This document shows positions 24,701-42,916 of a DNA stretch of 64,000 nt, piece after piece. The translations under genes and the position numbers were made by a program. The notes under the pieces are model-generated. The model was not told where the DNA came from and did no database searches. It saw only the letters and a program-made list of their open reading frames with translations. Location of the stretch: assembly GCF_902362185.1 (NCBI RefSeq), contig NC_044500.1, positions 37,029,558 through 37,093,557 on the forward strand, written 5' to 3'. Positions within the stretch are counted from its first letter, which is position 1. Every line of letters starts with the position of its first letter. The DNA is from Chanos chanos. Taxonomy: Eukaryota > Chordata > Actinopteri > Gonorynchiformes > Chanidae.

Positions 24701-26546
24701 GATTGCATAAGGCCCTTATGAACGGGCTATTTTCCTACCCACTAGGGGGAGGTAAAGGCTAAAAAAATGTGTGTATTCGGAAAGAACTCTAGTTCCAGCT
24801 CTGAGCACGCCTACAGCCACCATTTTCAGAACCAGTTATCACTAATTGACGTTGACAAGTCGGCGAGTCTGTTCTTTAAAGCTCATCAGTGTCTGTAAGC
24901 ATAAACTGGATTTAATGAATTACACACACAGAGTCTATTATTCATCAATACACAGAATGGGGTCTTTGACTGAGGAAGTCTAATCCCTTTATCATTCAAT
25001 CCCTTTATCCTGTATCATTTTAAAATCTAATCCTTTTATTATTTCTCACCAAACAGTGGTGATAAAAACTGCAAATTAGGTGAATCAGGTAGGTAGTTAT
25101 CACATGGTCCAGTTCCATACAGTCTCGACACAGGTTTCCAACTGTGGCTGGAAAAGAATTGAAAAAATGAAAATTAAATTTTCCACACAGGAAGCAGAAT
25201 AAGGACAAAGATGCTTGGATTGATGGCTAAACAAGCAATTGAATGGTCTGCATGGCAACCAAAGTGAATTTCTCAAGGTTTAATGCACAGTCATTTTTGC
25301 TATAAACCATGGTATTACACTAAATTTAGAAACAGCTTTGGCATTGTCCAAATGTTTTCTTGGAACTTTACTTAACCATAGTGAATTAATCAACATAGGT
25401 TAATAGGTTAATAAACATAGATTAGTAGCCTAACAGAGTTTCACTTGTACACCATTTGTGAAAGGTTTAGGGTTTGGTTTTTTTTTGTTTTGTTTTTTGT
25501 GGTTCAGTTTGTCTGAAAACATTCTTGGCAAAATGATTATTTTTGTATTATTTAACCATGGACAACAGAATTTCTACCCTCCACCAGAAGACAGTCTGGC
25601 TGTCTTTGTTCTGAAGTAGATCGCTGTTAGCATTTTGTAAAGAAGGCTGAAATTTTCACACCTCATTCTATAATTTAAGCTCTTAGTTCATTTAGAGGCT
25701 ATTCTCTTGGCTGCCTGTTGCCTGAATTCTTATAGTTTGTGTCATGGAAGATTTTCGGTCCAAGGGGTCTGGACTAGTGTGATCCTCATGGCGCCAATCC
25801 ACACAGGAAGCGTGGGGTACTGAGAGAAAAACAAACATTTGACCTTAAACATTTGCCTTTGTCAGGAAAATGTTCTCCCAGTGGAGTATAAAAGTCAGCG
25901 AAAAATAAATAAAATTGTTTTATATGCACAAAATTTAAATATGACATGTGCTATACTGTTGAATGTATGTAATAGTTATGGTAAAAACATAAAGTGTGCA
26001 CTTAGGACAACATTTTCATGTTTTAAATAAAAACATGATTGTTGTTACAATTAATAGTAATTCTTAATCATGCAAGGCAAAAAATAATGCATGAAGCTTA
26101 TTGATTATTTGATATGAGCCTATTACTGCAAAAACCTGTGAAATGTCATCAGAAATAAAATGACATGGAAATAAAATAGACAAGTAGACTAAAAAAACTG
26201 GAGTGATAACTTCATCACTCATCTCTTTTGTCTTAATAAAAATTTTATTATCTTGCATTTTGTTGGTTTCATCTCATTCTTTCCATTGTATTTTGCCACA
26301 GCTTGCTGGTTGCTCTGTTGGCTGCCAACTTTCCGTAATTAGGCCTCTCACTCCCTGCTCTCGCAGAGCACCAGAGTGCAGCCAAATGTAAATCTCTCTG
26401 AGGGCTTTGGACAGTATAAACATGACACACATCTGGAGGATGCCAGACTCTTGACACTTTACAAGAACCAGTCTTGTGACCAGTGCAGCAGCATTCATCT
26501 TCCTATCCACACTCACCTCCTTGGCCTTATTCACTTTTTCCATTCT

Positions 26547-26581
<35 letters not shown>

Positions 26582-29390
26582 CTTTGTAGTTGCACTGTAA
26601 GTTTTTACAGCAAGTCTCTGGTGACTGAGTTCCCTAAAATGTTGTTGTTGTCATTTAATGAGACCAGCTTTTATTTGCTACAGAAGGAAGAAACTCCTTT
26701 GAACTTCGAATCTCCTCAATCAGCCTCAGTAAAATGCTATGCATGATTTAAAAAACAGACTAATAGTGAACTCACAGATGACTATTACATGCCTAGTTCC
26801 AATATTTTTTGAGGTCTGTACACACGCAGGGTGATGTGTTCAGGCCATTTAGTTAGTATGTGTTCATGAATGTGTGATCTTTATATGTATATGTGTTTTC
26901 CTGTTGTATGCGATGGGGTAAGAGGTTACGTGATGTGATGCATTCTTTCCATTACTAAGACCAAATCAATGCTCTGAGCTCCCAGCTAGTCAACCCCCTC
27001 CCCTCCCCCATGCAGACTGTGACAGGGCGAGTGGAAAGAGCTGACCCAGGCGCGGCAGTTTGGGGCTGGCCTTGTTGCTGCCCTGGCCTTCTGCCTGCTG
27101 CTTCTGGTGCTGAGCAGTGGCTGTCCCAACACATATCCAACCAAGCACTCCCAAAACATGCACTCACATCCTCACATGCACTGGCTGATAATACTTGAAG
27201 TGAAAGGTCAGAATGTGTTGTTTATCTACAACCCTGATTAAAAATATCCTAAGTTAAAAATTACTATTGACCAACGGTATACGAGTTCCTGCATTTGCTG
27301 TGATATTGCTGTGAAGATCTGAAACCCCTGCATATCAGGAGGGTTAGATGTCATTAAACATATATTCCTTCAATTTATTTTGTGGTTTGCAATGTATTTC
27401 ATTGTCGTACATTTTCAGTTGCGAGACTGAATGAAAGCTGTCTAGAGATAGGATCGCACACACTCTCTTGGTGGGCATTTACTATTCCCTTAAAAGTCAT
27501 CTTCTTGGGGACAAACAGACATGCATCAGGGGATCATTAATCTTCGCTAAAAGACATAATGATACATTGGTACTGTACTATATCTCATTCAGGTGGTGGT
27601 GGAGAGGGAGCACTTGACCTTAAACATCATGACTGCTGCCTTATTGCATTCATCTTGAACCCAAATTAATTGTTGTGTTTTAAAAAATATGTTTACAAAT
27701 TAAAGTAGGGGTACAGTTCCATAGCCACTGACGTTTTGGTTCTCATCAGACTGAATGGAAGAGTACGACAGGTTAGTTTTTCAATAAGATATATTCTGGA
27801 ATCTATCCTATGAAACACAAGCTCACCTTCCACATCTAATTATCAAGATATCCAGCGAGAGGTTGATGAAATTACAAACTTCAGATTACTGTGTTACCAA
27901 AAGTAGTCTAATCAACCATAGCATACCTGTCAACCCACTGGCAGAGGACCTGGCATTGGTGATGTGCTTTTATTATGAACTAAGCAGCTTTCTAGAATAA
28001 TGGCATTTCATTTATACTGCCGTCATTGTTATAGGTCAGTGCTCTTAGAGCCACTGGACTGTGTCTGAGGGCAACAATAGACAGGCATTTGTGATATAAG
28101 CTACTCAGAACACACATGCACACAACCCATTACCAGAGAAATTAAATGAACTGTTTCAAAGGCTCATCATTTAGTGAATGCAAACCTTGTCATGATTTAA
28201 CAGCATTACATCAATCCTCGGCAGTTTTTAATGCGTTTTTTGCCCCCAAACATCTGTGACAGTATAGAATCCTTGAGAATCACACATTGAAATGACTAGA
28301 AATCCCATGGTTTTACAAAGCTATCACAAAGATGAAAGAGGCAATTGGACATGGGGGAAAGAATCAGACAAAGTCACAGTTTGAGGTCCATTTGTCAATT
28401 GCTTTGCAGTGTTCATATCTCAAAAGTGGTCAAGTACAGAAATTATAGCCTTGAAACAAACAACATCTGTAATGACAAAATAATGCATCTATAAATGAAT
28501 AAAGATCATTTTCTGGCACTGCTAAAGAGTGAAAATGATCTCATGAAAAACATGAAAAAAATCCTTTTAAGTACGACCTGAAGTTTATGTTTAAAAAGTA
28601 GAATTTCTGTCACTCTCTCAAATGACATATAACATGTTCACTGAAATGTTCTCTCTCTCTAAAGAATATTATGAGTGTTAACAACTGTAAGTGTTTTTTA
28701 TAAGGGAATGCAAATATCATCTGCCTCAGATTCCAGTGGAGGCAACAATTGCTACTGCTATGAATTCATACAACGCTTTGTTATTCTGTCTTAAAAATCC
28801 CAAACGTACAATATTTACAAACCTACAGTCCTCATTTGTACAAAAGTTTTTCTTCCCTCCAGAACCGCACTGGCAGATAGAATGAAAACAACAAACAAGT
28901 ATGCTATTCTTCTTTTTCATATCTTCTTTCACCTTTGACAAAAGGTTAACAATACAGGAGTATTCCTTTTGGTGACTGTCCGTGTCACATCATAACAAAA
29001 TATTTTGCGTACCAGACCACACTTGTGGAAAAAGCAGTTAGTTGTCCAATCATTTGAATGAAACAGTTCTCTGTGTTCTGTAGGGATCTCTATGACAGAT
29101 ACTAACACATTGTTCTTGTGTGATCGATCACCATAGTGGAGAATTGGCTCTCTGAAGATCATTGGGTTCAAAAAAAAAAAAAAAAAACCAACACCTTCAA
29201 CAACAACAACAACAAAAAACATACATAGTGCAAACCTACACACAGGGAGGTTTCTCTGACAGTGCCTCTTTGGACAGTGCTTTTCACCAAAAAAAAAAAA
29301 AAAAATCCACTTAGTCTGAAACTAAGAGGGCAGATTGCCTATAGCAACAAAATGTATCATAATTACTGCCAAATACTCTCAGCTAAGATG
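24701..29390. other. Intergenic region between the rbm39 promoter and the rem1 3' end
   Basis: AT-rich DNA without a supportable gene. It contains a (CT)n tract at 26549-26578, A-runs at 29167-29185 and 29289-29305, and one exon-like segment near 27015-27190 described separately. Short open frames here have no recognisable motif. Confidence 0.6.
27015..27190 (+). other. Exon-like segment with a hydrophobic stretch, unassigned
   Basis: A strong acceptor-like tract (CCCCTCCCCTCCCCCATGCAG) ends at about 27014, and GTGACAG ends at 27024. From there one frame reads GEWKELTQARQFGAG, then a hydrophobic run LVAALAFCLLLLVLSS, then GCPNTYP, which resembles a signal anchor. The segment is GC-rich in AT-rich surroundings. 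There is no start codon in that frame, no strong donor and no family I recognise. It may be an isolated exon, a conserved noncoding element or chance. Confidence 0.2.
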
Positions 29391-29396
29391 TTTATT
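29391..29396 (-). terminator. Candidate poly(A) signal of rem1
   Basis: AATAAA on the - strand, about 370 bp past the rem1 stop codon. Other AT-rich variants nearby could serve instead. Confidence 0.4.
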
Positions 29397-29768
29397 CAGT
29401 CAGATACGGAAATTGCTGATAAGGTGTCCATTAACTCCTCTGCATTGTGATATAACAAATCTTGCATGCAGAAGCTTTCTTAAATATCAATATTTAATTT
29501 CCTTAACCCGTCAGAAATGACATGACAAATCATACTGTTATTCAGGGAGAATAAAGAGTGTGTTAATATTCCAATTCAAAATATCCACAAATAAAATACA
29601 TTGTATAAATAATAAAAACAACTCCCCTTTTCACTTATGATTTTCAATATTTCAGAGCGTAGATCCACACTGGCCGAAGCAAATTTGCTGTTGTTTCATG
29701 GACTTAGAGAAGTGTGTAACAGGCAGGATCCTAAGCAGTTCATAAGGGTCACCTACAGTCCAGTGAGT

Positions 29769-32700
29769 TCAAAGCACAGCGAGGTCATGGCAGGACTTAG
29801 AGCGTACCTTCAGGGCCATCCTCTTGTTGTTCTTGGCCACCAGCCTGTCCAGAAAACGTCGGGCCTTCTTGGTGATGCTCTCTTTGCGTTTATAGACAGA
29901 GCGACGGCGCTCATTGGTCTCTTTACTGTCTCGCCGTAGCCGGATCTGTCTCACAATTCCCTCAAATAGCTCATGCACGTTATGGTGCAGGGAGGCTGAA
30001 GTCTCTATGAACTTGCAGTCAAATACCACGGCGCATGCCCGACCCTCTGTCAGACAGGACAAGGGAAGAGAAGAATTAGGCCAGATCTACAACATTGCAA
30101 GTGATTGACAGTGAGACACCAGCAAGATATCTATTACTGACATGAAAAAACGTCTCTGTACCACTAATTTGCCGCTATGCAAGAAATGACTAAACATAAC
30201 ATGTTATTAAGACTTGAGGGTGATGCCAGTTGTCAGTATAGCCATCAGAGACATAATCATGTCGTGAGGAGCACCGTTTTGACAGTCAGTATGTACCCAT
30301 GATTCTCGAACACCAATAATACTCTTTCACGCTCACCTTCTACTGCCACCTCTCGGGATCGCACCAGGTCGCTCTTGTTGCCAACAAGGATAATGGGGAT
30401 GTTCTCGGCCTGGCGGATGCGGCGCAGCTGGATGCGCAGTTCAGATGCACTTTCAAAGCTGGTGCGGTCGGTGATTGAGTAGACAATGACGTAAGCATTT
30501 CCCACCTGCATACAGTAGTCCTGTACCCACTTCTCATCTTCTTCCTGCAGATGAGAAACAAAGAAACAGATGTACACAGCAGGCAATGTGAGTTGCTAAA
30601 CCAAGCGATTTTGAAATTCAAAACCCTCTACCCACCAATTAATGACAAGGTAACTTAATACTTATTTCAGTTATACATATAAAATTAATTTGTACAAAAA
30701 GAGATGAGCATCACTTGTTACAATACCACTCAATTTACTTGACTGACTGAAACACTATATGGTGACACTTAGAAATCAGATATGACTTGTCAAGTGGGAC
30801 TCAAAGCTTTATTTCTATGTAAATATTAAGATATGAAATGTAACCATCCTCTACAAGCACTAGGCTTCAGCGCCGCTCTCTTTTAGTGAGCACTTTTGTG
30901 TGTGTGTGCGTGTGTGTGTTTCCCCAAACCTGACAGAAACTCTTCACCAAATGGGGAGCAGAGTCAGCTCAAAGAGAGGGATATGATCAATATTGGTGTA
31001 ATTAGGCCCCTGAGCCATCAGTGTACCCTAAAGTGACCCTCTGTAGGACCCAGCACTCTCTCAACCTCATTGTTTGACATGGGACCCAGCAGAGGCCTGG
31101 CTGCTCTACTTCAGCTCCTGTCAATGGGGTTCTGCCACAGGCACTAGGTGGTCATATTTTTCCACAACACAGTGTGAAAGGCAATGCGGCCTTTAGGTAA
31201 CATTGTTGTTTGCTTCTCTCTACAGAAACGAGATTCCGGACTGAATAGCTGTTTTGAGCATGCTGGCAAATAGAAATGCCTTCAGATGGTTACGTTTTCA
31301 CATAGATGTCTACGCCTTTAAACGTAACAGTGATGGGCAGAAATCGCTTATGGCTTACTTCAACGGTTAATGAGCTTTTACAAATCGTACTGTAAATATA
31401 TCAGTAATTTATTGTGGCACCTGTTTTTCTGTTTCCCACGTATCCATCACAACAAGAGTGGTCTCTTCTCCATCCACAGTTAGTGTTCTCTCATAGGTAT
31501 CCTCTAAACAAGCAAATTAAAAAAAAAACTCCTTAGGTTTTTAATTCAGCAACATTTTATCCATCATGATAAACTAGCACTTAATGTTCTTTTAAAGCAT
31601 AGTAATAAAAACAGCACTGATTTACATAAAAAAAGACCTTTGCTAACTCAAAATACAAGTTCAAACAGTTCAAACAGGTCTACTGTTATTTCTGTGGACT
31701 ACTGTCATGGTACAATGCAAATATGATATTCAGTGGCATTCCGCTTACATTAGCGTTGATGTGTTTATTGCTACTTTTTTGAGCGCTAACTTTTTTCCTT
31801 TTTGCTTCATGTCAATACCTATAAATATTGAATGTGGAAAAAATCAGCGGAAAAAGATTTGAGCCATGTCTGGTTTAGACAGATCTTATGGTCCATTTGA
31901 CAAGAAGATAAAAACACGCTCTTCTTTAGAATGAAACAGACATCATTTCATTTTTCCACTTTAAATCTATTCTGTCACTGTACAGGGTGAATACGTTATG
32001 GACCAGAAATTAAAGTCAACTTCCACTAAAATATCCAAATTTGAATGTGATTCTTAAGTGTTTACTGAATGAATTAAAATTAAGCCTTTCTGTATTTCAA
32101 TGTTTCAGCAAGTCACAGTTGAGTGAAAACAATCAATATCACTGAAGGACAAATCATCTGAATAGTGTTTATATTATATCAAAAAGCTGTCTGGAAGAGA
32201 TTCTTCTCTGTTTCTTCATTTATATTCACCAAAAATGCCTAAGAACAAGGACTAGCTGAAATATCATTCAAGGCAAGGTTCTAGTAAGGAATATTTTGTG
32301 GATTCAGGGTCATCTAATCAGATACAGTGGGCTCTGAAAAATGGGTCTCAGCAATTGTTGGGTACAAGCATATTATTCCTCTCATCAGAGAAAGGGATTT
32401 AAAGAGAGAGGGCATACAAATATTTTCTGTTTATACATTTTCTGTTGTGGCATTAAAGCAGAGTCCAGCCACCATGGACACCGTACAGCATTATAAATGA
32501 TGTTTTCAGCTCAATTATTCTTATCACAACGTCTTAGCTGCAATGTAGTATTAACAGAAGAGGAAACAGAGAAAGTAAGACAGTGGTTCTAACAAAGTCC
32601 TCATAGACAAAGTTAATATAAAAAAAAAATCTCCACAATGTCTTGTGTTATTCATTGATCTTTTGAGCACAACTATGCCGATATGGTAAGACACAGAAAA

Positions 32701-32915
32701 ATATAAAGAATGGAATAGAAATTAGTGGAACAAGATGACAAGAAGGAGACAGGGACATCAGCTGCACATTTCTGTTAAAAAGGGACAATATCAGAGCAGC
32801 AGGAGAGGTGTGTCTGAAATGACAGTTTTCACGTCTCAGAGGAAATGAGGAACACAGTGCTAAGTCACGAGAAATACTGGCAATTTGTACCGACATACAC
32901 ATTTGTACCGACACG

Positions 32916-32946
<31 letters not shown>

Positions 32947-34558
32947 AGACATTAGACGCAAACACACACACAGAAACACATGAACACTCCTGTAACCCTG
33001 ACTTTTCCATTCTTGAGGCTACATAAATTACTTTAGCATTGTTTCTCTCTATTTTCCTCTATGTCTTTACATTTATAAGGTGTAGGAAATCTGTTTCTCA
33101 TGTATCTATCTCTCCAAACAAAATAATTTAAGTATAGCTGACCACTATCACATTTGCCGATGTGTTCTGAGTAATTAGGTGCTAAAAACATGGACAAAGT
33201 CAATAACTTTCTGACCTGTTCATACGTTCCACGTTTATTCAGACTCTTCAGACATGCACAGTGCATGTTTTTAAATTGGCCCCCGTGCCTCCGCAAGAAC
33301 GGCAGACACAGTGAGAGACAGCAACTAGTGTCACCAAGAACAATGTATGATAATTCGTTTAAGTTTTTCACTGCACATAAAGAAATCAATGAGAAGTTAA
33401 TGTACGGTAGGACACCCAGCTGGACTTGGTCCCCAGTTTGAGCCGATAAGCACAATAATTGATGCACATACCCTTACAAAAAAATAACCCAGAAGTTAGC
33501 AGCCTAGAGGCATGACATCCACAGTTATTCACAACTTCCGCTACTTTTCAGTTTACTTAACTCCCCAACTTCACAACATTATACATCTAAGTTTGACACA
33601 CAGGCCTGTGTCATGAATCAGACTGTTCCCTCCTAACCCCCCCGGGGATTCAGAGACATAAAGGAGACTCAACACTTGACAGGCCTATAAACACGGTGCA
33701 TATTCTTTTAAATTCAGTGTATTTAAATTGAATTCAGTCCTCTTTATGATATAAAGACATTAAAAATGTAAAGTTTGTTTTGCTAAACATCACCAACGGT
33801 ACTTTCATTGCAAAGCAAGTTGAAGTAAGCCTGGCATAACGTGTAAAATGTCTGCGGTGACTGAGGTATTAGTCAATGCTGCCTTTCATTTCATGTTTCA
33901 GATCAATAATTACATGTGACAGTCTCAGCTCTAAATCTATCAGTCAATTTTAACAGTTTAACCAAGGTTACTGGGGGCAAAAAAAAAAAAACACAGGCAG
34001 CTACAGTAGTGAAATGAAACGACACCTCATATACACACTGTATTGAAACAACTGATAACAATGTAATATAAATAACAACTGTTAATTTCTTTAAATTAAC
34101 ATTTAAATTTGAATTAAACTAAAAATATATAATTGATGTAATCATTTAATTTTATGATCTATAAACACACAAACACAACTCAAGGACAAGTTGACATCAG
34201 GGTTTATACTGACGCTGCATAGCTTACCTCCTATGTGCTTATGTGCATCTTTCTCTTGTATTCCGGCAAAGATATTAGCAAGACTCGACTTTCCTACTCC
34301 ATGGTCACCCAACAAAACCACGCGATAAAGACACTCTGCCCCCGAGCTGTCCGACTCCTCTGAATCTGAAGACCAGCTAGCCCTTGAGAGAATGCTCTTA
34401 TCCCCGGGGTGGTAGGACGCAGACTGGCCGAGCGGTGGGTGATGCAGGTCCGCGGGAGGGTCTCTGCTCCCCGGGCCAGCCTGATGAGATGAAGGGATAG
34501 GAGTGCTTGCCCTTCTCTGTAACGGTTCCTTACCCTCTCTCTGAGTGTTAAGTGTCAT
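29769..34558 (-). CDS. rem1: RGK-family small GTPase REM1
   Basis: RGK GTPases (Rem, Rad, Gem) bind calcium-channel beta subunits and lower L-type current; they also affect the cytoskeleton. Four coding exons (34228-34558, 31421-31503, 30337-30544, 29769-30046) give 299 aa; human REM1 has 298. The N-terminus MTLNTQREGKEPLQRRASTP matches REM1, including the RRAST site known to bind 14-3-3 in the family. G1 is GDHGVGKSS, the G3 region is VVMDTWETEK with no DxxG, G4 is GNKSDL, and G5 lies in FIETSAS. The C-terminus KSCHDLAVL is the RGK C-terminal motif, with Cys but no CAAX box. The missing DxxG is normal for RGK proteins and not damage. Introns of 2.7 kb and 0.9 kb separate the first three exons. 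Confidence 0.96.
32909..32942. repeat. (CA)n microsatellite in the large rem1 intron
   Basis: About 14 CA units, with further broken CA repeats up to 32980. Simple repeat without other features; a shorter TG repeat lies at 30897-30919. Confidence 0.85.
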
Positions 34559-37500
34559 CTTGGAAACGTCAACCTACCTTAATTAGAGACGGGTCTGATA
34601 AGATTATCAGAAAAAAAATCAAGTGTACATCGTTTAACGAAGAATCAAAATTCGTATATGTTCTTTTCCCCACGGCATACACAAAGAATATAACATGAAA
34701 TAATAGCAACAATAAGAATTACGCCCCTAAAATGAGAAAATATCAAGTTGAAAAGAAATGACAAGGTATGTAAAACTACAATCTTGTTATTTATATGTTC
34801 GTGTCAAGAAAAAGACAATCCTTTACTCACAACCAAGGTCATGAAGTGTTTAAATCTGCCGAATATTCTCCATGAGCGCGCAAAGTTTGGATCGTTCGAG
34901 TCGACGAAGTTCACGAGTTAACGAGTTCTGTGTTAAACTAGCATTCTGTCCTGTAACAGTACAAACGACCAATGTATCAATCAGTTTCGTTCCAGCTGAG
35001 TTTGCTGTAACGCTATACCTCAGGAGTCATAGCAACAGCCAGCAAAGTTCCACAACGCTGTTAAAAATTTAGCAGAGGAATCAGAGGTTGTTCTCTCTTT
35101 CCCCTCCCTCTCCTTGTCACACTCATCTCCCTTACCCTGTGTCATAGCGCACGCACACACAAAACAGTGGTGCGCTCTGACCACTAGGGAACTACATTTG
35201 CACTGCACGAATAGCGCGGGACGATAAAAATTTGTTTCATTAAATGCTTAATGTAAATCTACACAACTTGAGGACATATTCATCTTCTCAGCTTCGTATT
35301 GTACACTGTAGTTATACAGCCTAAACAAAATATGTAGAGAGTTTTACGCACGGGACATCTTTGCCACTTGGGTACAGTCTGCTGTTGCGAATTAGGCTGT
35401 TATGTTTGCAGATACTACTTACCCCACAACAAGACCAGTAGAAGCGCTCACAAACTCGCCAGTCACAAGAGGGCTCCTCCAAAACCGCACATCAACTTTA
35501 ATTGCTCCGAGCAACATACTATGTACGATCTCGATTTACGGTTAGATCTAACTTAACTGTAACTTGTAAACCCACCCCAAATAAATGACGTTTAACTTAA
35601 GTCACTTCCTGCTCTTAAAACAAGGTTTGAACGTGGGGTTTTAATTTAATGTGTGTGCATCTTTGATTCATTGGACTCACCCATCCATAGTTATTGCAAG
35701 TTTTCTCCACAGTATATTAAAGCAGTATGTATCCAAAACATATAATACAGTGTCTTGATGCTGAACACTACAATATCATAATTTCCCTTAAAAAGTGAAA
35801 ACAGTCAAAAAGTAGGTAACAATATAGTATGTGAGAGTGTGCTGAGGAGGGGGACTGGGCAGAGGGTCTGGGCGTTGGGACATCCCTGTCTAAAGTCCAG
35901 GAGTCTCTACCAGGAAATTCTATTCCCTTAAGCTCAGCTGAATCTTTTCCAAATGAAACAACATAAGTAATCAAACTACTCGCCCGTGCAGAGGGGTGAT
36001 GAAGGTTCAAACTGTTTACAAAGGCAGCCACTTTCCCACACTTAAGTAAATTACAGTGATGTCCCAAAGCTACAGTCACAGGGTTTCAAAAGATTTAAAA
36101 GAAGAGTTAGAAATGCCTTGTTTATTGTACAAATAAATCCAAAGATTGTTCAGTTAAACACTACATACAACACATACTTTTTGAGATCTAGCACTTTGAC
36201 ATGTGACATAAACTGACTATGAACAGAATGTGAGTGCAAGAAAAATGAAGGAATATATAATTATGTAGATCTGATTTTCAGTTACTCTCAGACTCATAAT
36301 TTGCCTGGCTTATTTTTATGAAAACAGCCTACTGATCTTGTTGCTAAAGAAGGCATCCACCCATGAACACCCTCCTGTTTGGTTGGTAAATCTTTTTTCA
36401 ATCCCAATATATGTGAATGCATTTTATCATGATATTTATGACTTGTGAGTGTGTAGATATTATCTCATTACACTGGCATTATAGCTGCATGAATGTGGGG
36501 CCAAAAGAGATTTATTACATTTTCAGATTATAACATAACTGATTATTACTTATTACTTAGCTGACCGTTGTCGTTAGTCATATCACATGTGCCGTACTGT
36601 ATCGAGGCCAAGTTTATAAACACTTTGACACAGTCATTAGTCATGTTGCAGCACAGCTATATAGGAAGCCACTCCCGTTGTGGAATACTGAGTGTGATAT
36701 CCATATCTGGAGTACACCTGAAACAAAGATGACACACAGTGAGACCTAAACGTGCAGCCAGAATACTCTAATACCACATACAAGAGCTGAAAACTGAATG
36801 ACTGCTGTAAACGGCACTGGATGTCAAGTTGTCATAATCCATCAGAAGGGTCAACTCTCTTCATGAATGGTGTATGTTTCATTCCGTAACCACGGCAGCA
36901 TGTCCAAGAATTTTCATATAACACACATGGAACTTTGAACTCAAAATATAGTAATGAATAGACAAGTGTCGATGACATAAGTATAAAGGAAGTGTAGAGC
37001 AAAATATGAGCTCCCTCTTGGCTGGTCTCACCACAAACAAAGTCATTAAAACAAGTAATCTAAATGATCTGCAAAAGCAGATTAATAAAGGGTGCAGGCT
37101 AATAAAACGACAGACATTTTCTAATAGACTTGTGACAATGCATACATGGTAAATAAAATGAACTATCTATTCACCACAGCAAGCGGCTCTGTAACGGAAT
37201 TAATCAGTTGTCAGTTGATTCTCTGAGAGAATTTGCATCCTATCTGCTCTGAAAAAGAACAAACCTGCCAGTTTGAATAAGTAAAGTTTCTCCCCAAATG
37301 GGCCTTGGGGCCATAAGAGCGTGAGGAGATGCAATTATGGCTGTGTAAGCTGGTTATCTAACAGCTGTGGTTATGATAACTATAAATCAGCATGCAAACA
37401 AGAATCCTCGCAGAGCATTAGCCCTTATACATGGCAGATGTGAGCTAAGGCACAGGAAGGGAATTATCTCTAAAGGGACTTGAAACATCTGCAAAAACTA

Positions 37501-38258
37501 AACTCTTGTCTTTGTTACAAGTGTTTCAGGAAATCCCAAAGCTGTTTCCTCCATGTTACACAAAGCCTATATTGCACCCTTAGATACATAAACTTGAGTG
37601 TCCGATGAAATGTGGAATATGTTTGCAGGCCTTTCTCTATGCCTTCTGTCAACAAGTCTACATAATAATGTCATAATGTTAGTATAATGGGTAACATTTT
37701 GTGGGTGACAAGTTTAGACAACAAGATGCGTATATCTCGGATCATCCAGCATCTCAGTGATGTGGATTTGTTTTGAGATATGACCAGTGCTTTTTTTTGA
37801 GAGGAAAATGTCATGCTGTTTTGGAAGGAGTTGTTTGGAAATGTGAAACCTTCATTAACCTTTAATGACCAATTGGGATTCCATGAATAAAGAGAATACG
37901 GTTGTTCTTCATTTATCTTTCAGATGGCTCGTGAAGCCTTTTCCAAAACCCCGTAATACAACACGCTGTGTGATAGCCAAATACCTTTTCCGATCCACAT
38001 CTTCTTTCAAAACCATAGGGGCTTAATGTCCTCTCATCAGATTTTTTTCCTTTTGTTTGGTCTTGGTCTTTACTCTTACAACTTTCAACTTAATAGCCAC
38101 ATGTAGTAAAATACAAATGCAAGGCTGGTGTAGTGCAAAGGCATGCACACAATTAAAATTAGTTTCTGATGCATGAAATGCATGTTTTATGTTCTGGATA
38201 ATATCCTGCTGTTTGAAAAATTTAAAATATATGAAAAAAATAGTTCTTTGCTGTGTAT
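34559..38258. other. rem1 upstream region and spacer to the coiled-coil gene
   Basis: The rem1 promoter should lie in 34560-35250, which becomes less AT-rich toward 35150. From 35250 to 38258 I see no gene. The 3' UTR of the coiled-coil gene probably enters from the right. TTTATT at about 36119-36124 is an AATAAA on the - strand but is far from that gene's stop. Confidence 0.5.
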
Positions 38259-42288
<4,030 letters not shown>

Positions 42289-42910
42289 GGTCGCAGATTT
42301 CTCATGATGCACCGTGTGGCAAACAAAAGACTACATGAAGGTGAATACAATTATTCAAAGAATGTGCTCTCAGAATTTTCTGCGTATGAACACCAAATGG
42401 ACGCAGGCCAAAACTCTTCAGAGCGTTCAACAAACTTACTGTCATAGCAACATGACGCAACGCACGAAAATCAGGCGATGAACAACGTCTGCCATCTAGT
42501 GGACATTTGCTAGCTACTACAGTAAAGCAACTGCATTTAAATGAGGGTTTATACTGTACACTCTTTGGGTTTACCTTGTTATCAGTATCGGGGGGCGTTG
42601 TCAAAATACACAACATTTCCTCTAATCTGTGTTCTTTTATTTCAATAAAATGAAATGAATCACCCTATTAAATGCATCTGCCACAATCCTGTTGCAACGA
42701 TGAAAATAAAATGACATGAAGTGACATGTCTAAAATAATTTTAGTCATTGGTCAGCAATTATTAAATCTTTATTTTCATGATCAGAGCATTGGAGATGAA
42801 ACTCTATACATATTTTTTTTTTTGAAAGATAGGCTTCTAAAGACAACACATGATTCAGGACTATGAATAAAAAGGACTGTCATAAATACAAGAGCACCAT
42901 ATAAATATTA

Positions 42911-42916
42911 TTTATT
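42911..42916 (-). terminator. Candidate poly(A) signal of pnp
   Basis: AATAAA on the - strand, about 520 bp past the pnp stop and 620 bp before the start of the coiled-coil gene on the same strand. The interval 42289-43437 therefore holds the pnp 3' UTR and the promoter of the coiled-coil gene, and nothing else I can support. Confidence 0.5.
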
